NCBI GenBank assembly: GCA_016271365.2
Contig: CM028131.1
Location: 171,744,501-171,808,500 of the forward strand
From: Neoceratodus forsteri
Lineage: Eukaryota; Chordata; Ceratodontiformes; Ceratodontidae
Direction: 5' to 3'
Length of the DNA: 64,000 nt
Part shown: one piece after another, positions 42,095 through 52,614 of the stretch
Layout: each line of letters begins with the position of its first letter
Numbering within the stretch: the first letter of the stretch is position 1
The notes under the pieces: generated by a model
Told to the model about the DNA's origin: nothing
Databases searched by the model: none
Seen by the model: only the letters and a program-made list of their open reading frames with translations
Made by a program: the position numbers and the translations under genes

Positions 42095-43639
42095 ACATGG
42101 TACTAGGAATTAGAAAATGGCTACAATATGGCAACCAGTATATTATACTTAACAGGAAAGGTTTATGAACACTAGAGAACCTTCAAGCAAAGTTTTGAGT
42201 TCTACTGTCTATCACAGTAATTGACACAGAAGACAAAAGTGACTGGCAGGATGATTGCATTGCTGTTAACAGCAGCAGGCTACAGTACGCAGCTCTGTAA
42301 GTCTACAACACATTTAAGTTCATAGAACTAAAAGAGGATGACTTGCATGCTGTGATGTGAGAGTTTGAATATTACTGCACACCACAACACAATGAAACCT
42401 ACTGTATGAAAGGTAGCATATGTTTTCAGATCTTGATTTTAAAAGGAAACAGAGCCTGCTGAGTAATATTTTACTGATCTGTGTCTAAAGAGTGAGTCAT
42501 GCAACTGTGGGCCTTCATGTGACTCAGTGTTACAGTACATGGTAGTTTGAAATAGGCAATAACTGAGTTTGAATTTGTCTCCTCAGGGGAACTGATTTAA
42601 CTTTAGCAAAAGCTGTTCAGATTTGTCAGCCTGAGAAACAGCACAACTCCAGATGGAAGCTCTTAGTAAGCAGTGCGAAGCCACAGTAGGGGTTGCACAC
42701 AAGGCCCCTGACTAAGCAAAAAGGACATTACCAAACAAAGGGAAAGCTTCATGTCACAAAGACAGTGGGTCAGAGTGTGCAGAATCTGGAGCTATACATA
42801 AATCCGAAACATGTATTGTTTTCAGAACATTTGGTCCAAAATATGGTGGCAATCTGGTCCACCAGAACAGCAGTAGTGCTACTGCTTGTGGTGATGACAA
42901 CCCAATTCTTTGGGAGCGAACAAGGGACACTGGAGGACTGGCCAGTGCAAGAGGATCAAACGTTCAAGTGACTTCTCTTCTCCTCTGGGGAGGGAGGAAC
43001 ATGATGCCATGCATTAGCCAGGCCCTAGCAGTGGATGGGGGCAATGCAGCCAGGGACCACTATGCTGGGGAGAGGAAGAGCAGTGGCTATTGATGTCCTG
43101 CATGCAGGAGCGTGAACAGGTTTGTCTATGACAGCATCGCACATCAGTTCATCCTGTGAGAAAATCAGCAGAGAAAAGGCCAGGTGGTGCAGCATTAATG
43201 GCCCAACCCACTGCAGCCTCCACACCAGTGACAGGGTCCTCTCCTCGAGACACCAGATCCATTGCATGATGGGTTGGGATGGGATGAGATGGGATGGGAT
43301 GAGAAGGTTGCCGGCAACGCCACAGGTGGCAAACGATGGGGGAAGTACAAGAGATAGAAGGTAAGCCCCTGAAATGCCAGCTGATGAAGCTTTGGGGGGT
43401 CAAGACAGGAGGAAGGGCTTGCACCGGAGGAGGGGATAAAGAAATCATAAAACAACTACAAAAAATGTGGTAGAAAAAAGCATTTTGCCATAATGCTTTC
43501 CCACATGGAAGGTTCAGACACTTCATCAGCAGGATACAGTAGCGGATGACTCCAGCAAAAGAGAAGATTTTTCTTTGAAGCAGTTGATGCTATAAATCGT
43601 GATACACACAAATGGGTTGCTCATTTGGAAGTTAATGGC
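42095..43639. other. Unassigned sequence with GGGAT pentamer repeats
   Basis: GGGATGGGAT/GAGATGGGAT repeats lie at about 43267-43306. The 92-codon open frame at 42693-42971 and others near 43.2 kb show no domain. No gene supported. Confidence 0.45.
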
Positions 43640-44742
43640 AAGGCACATTTTATTTCTATGGTGCCCTTTTCCTGGGACTCAGGGTGCCATACAAAATATG
43701 CATAACAAATCAACAAAACATGGAATTAAATAAATTAAAATTCAGCATAAATAACATAATGACCCAATAGGTATGACAAATTCCTTGTTAGCTACTTTCT
43801 GACCTAGGTAGTAAATATTTCAATTAAATTAGGTTAGGCAATAAGCAAGATAAAAAAGATGATGCTTCAGAGCCCCTTTGAAGACCCCTGCCATACTGGC
43901 AGATCTAATATGGACAGGTAAAGCATTACACAAAGCAGGCACAGCTGCTTTAAATGATCTGTCCCCAGAAAGCTTCAGCATGGACTGTGGGACCACCAAT
44001 AAGCCAGCATCGGTGGACTGGAGAGAGCGGAGCAAGGTAATTGGGGTGAAGAGATCTTTTAGGTAGTCAGGACCCAGACAATGTAGTGTCTTGTATACCA
44101 ACAAGCATATCTTGAATCTGACATGCCACCAAATGGGCAGCCAGTGCAGTTCACACAACACCCAGGTTATATGGTGTCTACAGAAAGCTCAAGAGATCAA
44201 ATGGGTTGCTGCATTTTGCAGGCAGCGCATCAGACTCATAGATAATCCTAGGTAAAGGTCATTACAGTAATCCAACCTGGATGTGACAAAGGCAGGACTA
44301 TCATCATCAGGTCACCAGGTGCTAGAAATGGTTTGATCCAGACATAATTTCAGAGATGAAAAAAGCTGCTATGAACAACCACTGACTCTTGAGTATACAA
44401 GATCAGCTTGGAGACCATAGTGCGCTCCAGATGCCTAACCACATCCATGGCTCGAGAGGTGGCTCTATTTAATAATGGCAACCAGGTGTCCCTCCCTGTC
44501 ATAGCAGATTCTCGGTGGTCTGGTTTGACAACTATCACCTTAGTCTTGCCTGGGTTGAGACTTAGCCAGCTGGAGGTGATATAGTCATTAATCTCTTTAA
44601 GGCAATGGCACAGCATGGAACCAGCATTTATCCCATCAGGTGCACATAACACATATAGCTGGGTATCATCTGCATAGAAGGGAACCTCCAGCCCATACCA
44701 TCGGATGATCTCAACTATACTGTCTGATCCTGAGCAAGTCAT
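43640..44742 (-). mobile_element. L2-clade LINE, 3' part, minus strand
   Basis: Minus-strand copy with its 3' end near 43640-43760 (ATTTTATTTCTATGGTGCCC and following) and ORF2 sequence up to 44742, where the RT palm is reached and the copy is cut. It is a different subfamily from the copies at 16.2 and 35.2 kb, with a longer conserved C-terminal block. Confidence 0.85.
43829..44742 (-). pseudogene. L2 ORF2 palm to C-terminus
   Basis: First frame (44742-44350): YGLEVPFYADDTQLYVLCAP (motif C with both Asp), ITSSWLSLNPGKTKVIVV. After a gap with stops, the second frame (44161-43829): LCELHWLPIWWHVRFKICLL, VYKTLHCLGPDYLKDLF, LLVVPQSMLKLSGDRSFKAA and LPVHIRSASMAGVFKGALK. This is the classic L2 ending (L..LHWLP...R..FK...L.YK.L....P.YL..L, GDR.F...AP.LWN.LP). 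WN in the final block is replaced by CN. Confidence 0.88.
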
Positions 44743-44775
44743 TTAATGTTTACGTGTGCAGTTATCAGTGACCAC

Positions 44776-44915
44776 TTACTTTTTGTACACATGCCACATG
44801 CATGCAGTCTGTTCCAGTTTAACATAAAGATCATGCTTTCCACACTTGCTTTCTGCACACATGCCACATGCATGTAATTGGTTCCAATTTAGCATTGAAA
44901 TCATGCTTGCAGCAT
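44776..44915 (+). repeat. 70-bp tandem duplication
   Basis: CTTACTTTTTGTACACATGC, CACATGCATGCAGTCTGTTC and ATCATGCTTTCC at 44776-44845 recur as CTTGCTTTCTGCACACATGC, CACATGCATGTAATTGGTTC and ATCATGCTTGC at 44847-44915. Confidence 0.8.
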
Positions 44916-45039
44916 GCATATCACATGGGTAGTTTTATGTGCACAGCATGAAAACATTTCATATAATTATTTCTGTAAGGGATTTCTTCAGGATAATTAG
45001 CATGCTATATCTTGGTAGAATTTTTCCTATCAGGTGTCT

Positions 45040-45185
45040 CAATCTTATAGTTAATTATACCACTAAATCTGACCAGTTTATAAGGCCTTGCCACTTCATT
45101 AACTTTTTGTTTTCTGTAGTGGGTAACAGTAACAAGACCATTTCACTTGGCTCAAAAACTTTCTTTTACCCCATGGATGTAATAC
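45040..45185 (-). pseudogene. Integrase C-terminal GPY/F-type module
   Basis: The minus strand reads VFEPSEMVLLLLPTTENKKL then MKWQG in one frame. In the next frame over comes ARPYKLVRFSGIINYKIETP. Together they match the (F)...GD.VLLLLPT...KL.AKWQGP..V....G..NY.I..P module after integrase cores. A frameshift sits within the module at WQG/PYK. Confidence 0.75.
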
Positions 45186-45283
45186 ACCTTCTACTGTTTT
45201 GGGGCTTCTTCCTGATTACTATGGGCAATTTCAAAATATGTTGCCAATGCCCTTCTCGGTGCACACATATTAGATGCAATAGA

Positions 45284-46104
45284 TTATTTCTGAGTGTGGT
45301 TATCTTTCCATTTTTCTTTTATTACATCTAGTGGCCTTCTAGGTTGCCTACAATACAGCATTTCAAAGGGTGAAAAACCTGTTGATGGTTGTGGCACTTC
45401 TCTGTAAGCAAAACGCAGGTAACGTATGCATTGGTCCCAATCTTTCCCTTCACCTTTCACAAACCTTTTTAACATGCATTTTAGGGTCTGATTGATAATC
45501 TCAACAAGACCCTCTCTCTGAGGGTAATAAGGAGAGGTTTGTATGGCAATGACAAGTAGTAGTCGGTACAGTTCCTTCAGCAATGCAGCACCAACATTAC
45601 TACCCTGATCAGTAATAACCTCTTTAGGTATGCTCATCCTGCTGAAAATGTTGGCAAGGTCTGCTGCACTTTTGGGGCTGTGACAGTACACATTGTAATT
45701 GCCTCTAGGTATGGAGCAGCATATATACATACTGTACTACCAATATGAATCAATTATCCTTTTTACTTTTGTCTAAGAGACCAACCGCATCCACTGGAAT
45801 TCTCTTAAAAGGCATATCTTTCATGGGTAGGGACACCAAGGGCACCTTATCCTTTTTAGTCACTGGGGCTACTTTCTAATATTCAGCATAAGAAATGCAA
45901 TAGATAACAACATCCTCATGAATCCCAGGCCAGTAAACAATCTGGCAAAGTTGCAGCAAGGATACAGTCCCTCCCAGGGCAACCAGCCATAGAACTATCA
46001 TATGCTATCTGTAAGAACTCAGTTCTATATTTCTTTGGTATGACCAAATGTGCTAGCTGTTCCTGCATCTGAGGATTAACGCCAAACTCTGTACAGTAGC
46101 CCAT
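45284..46104 (-). pseudogene. Gypsy integrase
   Basis: Integrase inserts the element DNA. The zinc domain (46104-45916) keeps LAHLVIPKKYRTEFLQIAYD and a GRD.ILA block. The core starts near 45850 with SLPMKDMPFKRIPVDAVGLL (first catalytic Asp in VDAVG). Frame 45730-45284 carries VITDQGSNVGAALLKELYRL (second Asp), SPYYPQREGLVEIINQTLK (catalytic Glu), WDQCIRYLRFAYREVPQPST and GFSPFEMLYCRQPRRPLDV. All three D, D, E residues are visible, although several stops lie between 45900 and 45730. Confidence 0.9.
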
Positions 46105-46261
46105 TACATTTTTTAAAACACTGGCTCACCCTTTTTTCAGTTTCACCTCCAGCTGCTTAAAATAACCTTGGAGAGAAACATCATTAGTTTGCTCCAAAAC
46201 AAAATCACAATCACTTATCAGTTTAGTTTTAGCATTTTCATAAATCAACCCCTTACGTCCA

Positions 46262-46725
46262 TCAGTCTTTTGTTACCACTGAATTTTTCAGGTAGCTTCT
46301 TTCTTTACAGGACTTCGTGAACATGAAGCTGGTCTCAAGCAAATCCAAATTAAAGTCATCAGATGAAAAAGAGTCCACGACATTGGACATTTTCTTTGCC
46401 TGTGCTCTTATTATCACAGCTGCTGAAACAGTAGGGTTTATACCCTCTCTGATTAACTTAGCAAATCCTGGAATGTCATTTCTGATAATCACAGGTATGG
46501 GTAACTTTAGTACTACCCCCACTTTCATTTGGAGCAACACCCGGTTAATGCTCAGTGTCACTTGGGTCGTGGTATGGTATCTAGTGTCCCCATGGATGTA
46601 TATGACCCCAGTACCTGGTCCTTTTGCAGTCTTTTCCCAGAACTTCAACATGCACCAGGGTCTGTCTGCTTCCCAAATCTATAAGTCCCTTCACAGTCTT
46701 ATCTCCCACTTTGACATTTGTTAAA
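46262..46725 (-). pseudogene. Gypsy aspartic protease region
   Basis: The minus strand reads GLIDLGSRQTLVHVEVLGK around 46690-46640, equivalent to the D-T/S-G active site (here DLG, so Thr or Ser replaced by Leu). The frame 46651-46262 continues with VIYIHGDTRYHTTTQVTLSI and GVVLKLPIPVIIRNDIPGF, the second half of the protease in SCAN-gag Gypsy elements (...Y....V......PVI.G.D.P). A frame change separates the two. Confidence 0.7.
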
Positions 46726-46729
46726 TACT

Positions 46730-47330
46730 TGCCCCAATTTGCTAAGGAAAAATTTGTTCCAGTGTTACCCTCCTTATTTTTATAGCAGTTTCTTGCAATA
46801 TGGCCTGGCTTATTACAGTTATAGTAAATAAAATCTTTGGGTGCAGATTTGTTAACCCCAATCAGATTCCTTATCTGATCATGAGTTAAACTGGGAAAAA
46901 TAGTCTTACTGTTTCTTGGCTGTTACTTCACTGCTGCAGCATCTGTCTAGCCATCTGATAGTCCTCAACCAAAGAAACTGCCTTTTCTCCACTTTCTGGT
47001 TGGTGTTCTTTTACCCAAACCTGCGTCTCTGTAGGAATGATGTTGATGAACTCCTCCATTGCAAATATGTTGGTGATCTGTGGGACTGTTTTGCCTCTGG
47101 CTGGAGCCATGTGATGAGGAATTCTATGAGTTTGATGAAAACTTCTTGAGGATTATTGACTAAGTAGAACTTCAGGTCCAGAATCTCTGCCTCTAGGTCT
47201 CTCCTAAGATGTCATATCTGTTAATGATTTCTCTTTTCACAAGGTCATAGTTTTTGGACTGTGTAGAGCCCATTTTGCTGTAGGCAAGTTGGGCTTTGCC
47301 TGTCAGATAAAGTACAGCCTGATTACCCAT
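46730..47330 (-). pseudogene. Gypsy gag with SCAN-like domain and zinc knuckle
   Basis: Gag forms the particle that packages element RNA. Minus strand: YLTGKAQLAYSKM, NYDLVKREIINRYDI, GET.RQRF (with a stop), then FINIIPTETQVWVKEHQPES and GEKAVSLVEDYQMARQMLQQ. The last block matches the second half of the SCAN domain (FL..LP...Q.WV.E..PE.G..A..L.ED). It is followed after a stop by YYNCNKPGHIARNCY at about 46815-46775, a CX2CX4HX4C knuckle whose first Cys has become Tyr. The SCAN domain of zinc-finger proteins is considered to derive from Gmr1-like Gypsy gag, so this is the ancestral context of that domain. Confidence 0.8.
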
Positions 47331-47336
47331 TGCTGT

Positions 47337-47585
47337 TTCGGCAGTGCAGTCCCGAAACTCCCGCACTCAAAGGCAAAGTGTACAAAACAACTCAGAATTC
47401 ACAAAATAAAGTGCAAATGCAGATTTATTGGAAATGCGCAACACTTCCGCTGCAAGGGTTTTGGCTGCAATTCATGCATTCACATTTCCAATAAATCTGC
47501 ATTCACACTTTATTTTGTGAAATCTGAGTGGGTCTTGTGTACTTTGCATTTGAGTGCTGGAGTTTTAGGACTGTGTTTCTGTTTG
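47337..47585. mobile_element. ~245-bp foldback element inside Gypsy gag
   Basis: The left arm (GGCAGTGCAGTCCCGAAACT, CGCACTCAAAGGCAAAGTGT, TTCACAAAATAAAGTGCAAA, TGCAGATTTATTGGAAATG) and right arm (CATTTCCAATAAATCTGCAT, CACTTTATTTTGTGAAATCT, GTACTTTGCATTTGAGTGCT, GGAGTTTTAGGACTGTGTTTC) are reverse complements with about 90% identity by eye. The loop around 47440-47485 has its own TTGGCTGCAATTCATGCATT. It splits the gag coding region of the minus-strand Gypsy element. No coding frame. Confidence 0.85.
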
Positions 47586-48279
47586 GGTTGGCTGCCCCTC
47601 CTCCTGGCACCGACCCTTCACTGCAGGTTTGCAGCAAGTACCTTTGGGAGCTGTCTGTTTTGGCAATTAGCATACTGCAATGACCCTTTCAGAAGTTGTC
47701 AGCTATGATTCAATATCATCTAAAGGACACAACTTTGTAACTTTAATGTCTTTTAAGTTGTTTGTGTGTTGTTGATGTACTGGACCTGCATCAGATCCTC
47801 TCCTCTCCCCTCTTCTCTTCTCTTCTCTTTCTCAGTCTCTCTTTGCTGTATAGCTCACCATTGATGAAGGCAGACATGCTTTCAGGTTCTGTCCCTGCCC
47901 TTTTTCTTCTTTCATCACAGGTGCCAGCTGTATAATCTCAGTTTGAACTTTGGTTTCTGCTTCTAGTTTGACTGCCAGTCTTCTGGTAATCACTCCTGGG
48001 CTCACTGTTGCAGGAGCCATACCTTTCTCGTATACTTCCCTGGTACCATGTTTAGGTAGGTAGGTAGGTAGTAGTTTTATTTGTTCGACATAAGTCATTA
48101 CAATAAATAACAAAAATAACACACTATCAAGACAATCACAACTTTGAATGTTTACATGTCTTTATATGATAATTAGCATATTATAAATACATAATTGCAT
48201 GTATTGATTTTATTAAAAACAATACATTCATATATCATTCCTTCAGGAGCACCTTTGACATTAGTCAATTATTTCATCA

Positions 48280-48654
48280 CCTATAACCAGGGCCCCTGGT
48301 GTTCTGCGGCAGAATTTTCTGATTTCTGCGGCAGGGTTCCTTGACTTCTGTGGCAGCATTTTCTGATTTCTGCGGCATGATTTATTCATTTCTCTGGCAG
48401 AATGCAGTCCTGTCATTGGCTAAATATGATGTGATGTCATCGACGACATCATATGCTGAGCATAGAGGAGGGGACTTCAGGATAAACGAGGTGGGAAAGA
48501 AAGCCTGACACTATGGAAAAACAGTATATTTATATGAAAATTCACCAAAAACAATGAATTCTGTGGCGCTATATATATTCTGAGGCACAATGCAAATTCT
48601 GCGGCAAATTCCGCAACCGCAGAACCACAGAATTCCAGGGGCCTTGCCTATAAC
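48280..48654. mobile_element. hAT MITE, 359 bp, with perfect 8-bp TSD
   Basis: CCTATAAC at 48280-48287 and 48647-48654 is a perfect 8-bp duplication. The element (48288-48646) starts CAGGGCCCCTGG and its other end reads CAAGGCCCCTGG in reverse complement. Both features define hAT-superfamily transposons. The left part holds four direct copies of a TTTCTGCGGCAG-type motif; the right part has GAATTCTGTGG and GAATTCCAGG. A palindrome ATGATGTCATCGACGACATC lies near 48434. It has no transposase. Confidence 0.95.
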
Positions 48655-49874
48655 CTGAGCAAGAAAAGACCCTTTCACTTCCAAGGTCATGCCTGGTACC
48701 CATGCACAAAACTCCTAGCATGGAGTATGCACAGTGTAAATCCCACTTTGCCTGTCACCATCTGTCACAGAGGCATAGGTCAGGATGCATAGGCAGACCA
48801 GGAGAAGTTATACAGTTTGCAAGTAGCATTTTATTACTATTAGTAACAATAAAATAGCAAAATAAAAACTGTACAGGATAGCTCTTCCTAAACGCAGTAT
48901 GAACAAAACCCTTCATCTGAGTCTCTCTCTCAATTAAAATCTCAATCTCTCTATATCTCTCTTTAAGGAGCAGGTATTTACTTCTAATACATAGGCAGCT
49001 GACTATTTTATGTACTGTACGCTGATGTATTAGTAATTGCTTAGTGCTTTTATAATAAAATATTTTGTTTTAACCTTTGCTTTTCACAGTGCTAGAAAAA
49101 AATAGTTCAACAGAATTCTGGTATTGTGATGTCAGAAACTGACAGCTACTAAGGAGATCAATGTATGTCAGTGAGAAGCTAAATATATTTTTCTATATTT
49201 TTTTAAAGAAATAAATACTTCTTTAAGCAACAAACTGTGCTTTTAGTAAGTTTGCACTGTTGTGGTCCATCTGTATGATTTTACAATTTTTTGAATAGTA
49301 ACTGGCTTTTCTTTTCTTCTTCCCAAGTAAAATCTGCTTATGAAGAAAATGCCACCAGCTAAGTTATAACAAAATATCACAGGTTTTCAAAATCCCATAT
49401 TTCTAATAAATATATAATATTTTGGTGGTAAAAAGTGTTATTTCTTTATAAAAACCTGAAAACACGTTTGCAGTTCCCCATAGGAATATACTGCCAACCT
49501 TGCCAGTAAACCTTTTCTAACATCATAATACAATAATTCCATTGGGTTCTTTTTTTACCAGTAGTTCACAAAATACAAATAAAATGATGAGAAGGTAACT
49601 AAAATAAAAAATAGAAACCAACAAACTGTTTGCAGAGGCATGTAAAGGCCCCAAATCTTCATTCTTTAAGATATATATCCTTACAAAGTCCTTGCTCTTT
49701 AAACAAAACATTGCTCTCTTTGTATAAGATCTCTTTTCCTGACTGTTTAAACTCTTTATCCTGATTGTTAAGTTACAGCTCCAGTTTTTTCACAAAATGT
49801 ATCAGAACTTTGTCACCCTCTTTCATGAGGCCTGGCTGAAAAGCACATCTAGTCTTAACAGGTGCAGCAAAATA
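48655..49874. other. Unassigned, AT-rich sequence
   Basis: TCTCTCTC-type simple stretch at about 48920-48965. It might include the 5' flank or LTR of the Gypsy element, but no LTR ends are recognised. No gene. Confidence 0.4.
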
Positions 49875-50391
49875 GAACATTCTGAGCCAGCCTGGTGGCT
49901 CCGAGGCTTGAGGCACTGGATGCCACACCTCGTGCCACACCAGTGACATGGGTTCGGGAATGGACCTGGGCCACTGGGGAATGGCAAGGGAGAGGAAGGA
50001 TTGAACATCCCACAACTGCTCTCCTTCCTCTGGGGAGTGTTGGGGCACTGCAGCACACTGTAGCTGGGACTGGCAGAGACCAACCACACTACAGCAGTGG
50101 GCATAAGTGTGGGGGCGTGCGCGGGCGTCAGCATGTATGTGCTTAGATGTCTTTGCGCATCCGACTCTCTGGGGAAAAAATAGGCAGAAAATAGTGGGGT
50201 GGCGATCTCGGTGGTTGATGGTTCCTGGGAGGATCCTGCCGCAGAGTGCATGACCAATAATGGCCGGCTCTGTGGGGGTGCCAGACCGGGCCTGGGGAGC
50301 ATAAGAGTTGGCGGTCGGAGATCATGGAGATCCGCTCCACTGGCAAAGAGGACAAAAATAGAAATATGATAAAAAAAAATTGAACATTCTG
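49875..50391 (+). mobile_element. SINE family S1 copy 3 with 10-bp TSD and poly(A)
   Basis: GAACATTCTG at 49875-49884 and 50382-50391 flanks a 497-bp insert ending in an A run. The head AGCCAGCCTGGTGGCTCCGA then GGCTTGAGGCACTGGATGCC aligns with copy 1, including ACCAGTGACATGGGTTCGGG (box-B position). The 3' halves of the copies diverge more than the heads, suggesting subfamilies or fast decay. Confidence 0.9.
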
Positions 50392-50526
50392 TCCCAGAGC
50401 AGGTTTCCTATTGACAGTTCTGTAAACAAGCATGTGGAGGTCAAAATACATCTCAAGGTCAGCCCCACATATTCTAGATCATTAAATTTGCTAATAAACC
50501 CAAACAGAATTCTGCAATCATTTCAA

Positions 50527-50527
<1 letters not shown>

Positions 50528-50592
<65 letters not shown>
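50528..50592. repeat. ATCT/CTAT tetranucleotide microsatellite
   Basis: Sixteen uninterrupted CTAT units from about 50528 to 50592. Confidence 0.97.
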
Positions 50593-50594
<2 letters not shown>

Positions 50595-51939
50595 TGCAAG
50601 CCAAGGAATCCCAGTTTAATCAAACAGATCCCAGTTTCACATAAAGATTCACATATATGTTTTAACCACAGAGAAGCACATTGAGAAAGAAAGCCTAGAA
50701 ACAGCAAGTGAAGGAAGGGAGATAACAGGGACATCGTGGGACCATCGGAGTGGCCAATTCCTAGCTGCCGCAAGAAAATTTTGTCACATTCACACAGGCA
50801 AAGGCAGACAAGTGGCAGAGTAGAAGAGAACAAAACAGATCCTTGCTTTTAACTCTCTCTGCATAACAAATGGGACAAGGTCTTTCCCAACCCTGTCACG
50901 GGCATAAATGTGAAATGATGTTTTAGGCAAGATTTGAACAAATGTCATGTTCATGATGTGGAGTACAAAAATACTGTGTTGAAAAGGTGGGGGTCACAGT
51001 CTTGTAAAAAGGCAAAGCTAGGAGTAAACATTAAAGAATTTCAATCTGTCTTCATGACGTTGTTGGTTTTTTTGACATTTTGACCTAAAATATTCAACAT
51101 AGTCTTATTGTGACTGCACCTTCATTTGCTTGACTTGCCTTGACTGCTTGAGTTTTACACTGCTCTCATCCCACCACCCTAGTGTTGATGGATTTGCCAT
51201 GAAATTCCAACATTCAGTCTCCCAAACTCCATAAGCCTGAGTTCAGGAAACGGAATGTCAGAAGACCAACAGGGTCTCAAATGCAATGCGGGGGCTTTGC
51301 CCCTCACACCCCCTGCAACTTAAATAACCAGCTCCAAGGGGGAGTGCACCTCTGAGGAAAAATTAAGTTACAGGGGGTACAATTGCAGAACAGAACCCCA
51401 GTCTGCCGCACCATGTTGGCTGAGATGTTGGCAGATTAGCTCTCCACACCACAGGAGCAGCTCTGCCAGCTTCTGCATCCTCAGTTTATTTGTGGTGCCT
51501 GTCAAGGGGTAGGGCAGTGGTTCATCACATCTGCTAGATTACCCCTGTTGGCACCACCTTCCTTCCTGTTGGGCAAGTGGTGTGTCGTGCTGCTGGGTTA
51601 GGGATCCTGCATGTTGGGATTCCAAGTGTAGGCATATAGAAATACTCCCATGTTGGCAACTTCCCTCGTGGTCTGCATCTGATCCTCTAATGGATGGATT
51701 GCCATGTCACTGGTGCATGTCCTCCATGGTTAGTCACCATTCTCAGCAAGTGATTTCTCCTCCTGCTTATTTCCCAAGGATGTGGCACCTGTATGGACAT
51801 GTACATGCTCATGAACAAAGAACTTAGGCATTTGCCATCATTCTATTAACAACTTTGCTGTCACTGGTTACCTACCCACCGGCCTCCACTATGCAGATGG
51901 ATTACACTGGCAGCTGCATTCCTCCATCCCTGTAAAATA
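50593..51939. other. Unassigned sequence
   Basis: A short inverted repeat, CACCCCCTGCAACTTAAAT (about 51328-51346) and its partner ATTAAGTTACAGGGGGTAC (about 51363-51381), hints at a small MITE. No gene recognised. Confidence 0.4.
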
Positions 51940-52115
51940 ATATCAGTCAAGGATCTATACAGAGGTTGTGTTATCTCTTTGTTTCTGCTATCAATATGCC
52001 TCCTGATACATCCCAGAATCCTACTCGCTTTGCTGTATGCCTTGTTGCACTGACTTGACTGTTTAAGGGAGTCACTGATGATAACTCCAAGGTCCCATTC
52101 CTTAACAGTGGGTAG
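51940..52115 (-). mobile_element. CR1-clade LINE fragment, copy G
   Basis: ATCTATACAGAGGTTGTGTT, then ATCAATATGCCTCCTGATAC, CACTGATGATAACTCCAAGG and TCCCATTCCTT match the minus-strand segment around 10590-10720 and 2170-2290 (ORF2 C-terminal region read in reverse). Confidence 0.75.
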
Positions 52116-52139
52116 AGTTAGTGGGATGCTGTGGTGGTG

Positions 52140-52590
52140 GGAAGGGTATCTCCTACAGGATGAGGGGGAGTTGCTGCTAGTGTATTGATCATTGGTGAAA
52201 TACTACCTGAAGTACTGTGACCAGTTCTGCTTGCAGGGATGAGGTTATGTAGAGGAGGGCAACTGAAGTGGTTTGCACAAGAAACACTTTGAAGAGAAAC
52301 TGAGGTATCTCAACACGTACATCATGGAAGAGTGGAGTGAAAGAGATGACTTAATAAAACCCTACAAGCACCTCACAGGGGTGAACAGAGTGAAGTTGGG
52401 GAGTCTCTTTCAAAAGAGAAAGAGGACCAGGGATCATGCGATGAAGCTGGGCGTGGAGGAAGTTTAAGAGGGATGTGAGGAAGTACTACTTCAATGAATG
52501 AGTGGTAGACACCTGGAACAGCAGTCAGTGGTTGAGATGAAGGAGGGGGTAGTAGAAAGAGGCATGCAAGTAAGAAGGGTGGAACAGATA
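52140..52590 (+). mobile_element. CR1-clade LINE 3' fragment, copy H1
   Basis: Plus-strand piece of a CR1 subfamily. Traces include QEHFEEKLRYLNTYIMEEWS (52273 onward), ERDDLIKPYKHLTGVNRVKL and FQKRKRTRDHAMKLGV, then the KYYFNE..VVDTWNS block. Cut before 52600. Confidence 0.75.
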
Positions 52591-52614
52591 AAGATGAATT
52601 CAGAAGCAGGATGG

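Larger units (their letters stand above)
44945..48060 (-). mobile_element. Gypsy/Ty3 retrotransposon, Gmr1-like, minus strand, no RT retained
   Basis: On the minus strand, from high to low coordinate: gag with a SCAN-like segment (about 47330-46928), zinc knuckle, protease (about 46790-46260), integrase zinc domain (46104-45916), integrase core (about 45870-45284) and a GPY/F-type C-terminal module (about 45180-45040). No reverse transcriptase lies between protease and integrase, where canonical Gypsy elements have 1.5-2 kb. Gmr1-type elements place integrase before RT and carry a SCAN-related gag, so this order is expected for them, with RT lost beyond 44945. LTRs are not identified. A foldback (47337-47585) interrupts gag. 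Confidence 0.8.

Noticed and set aside
44945..48060. Endogenous retrovirus
   Set aside because: No envelope frame, and gag/integrase features match Gypsy/Ty3 retrotransposons with SCAN-like gag.
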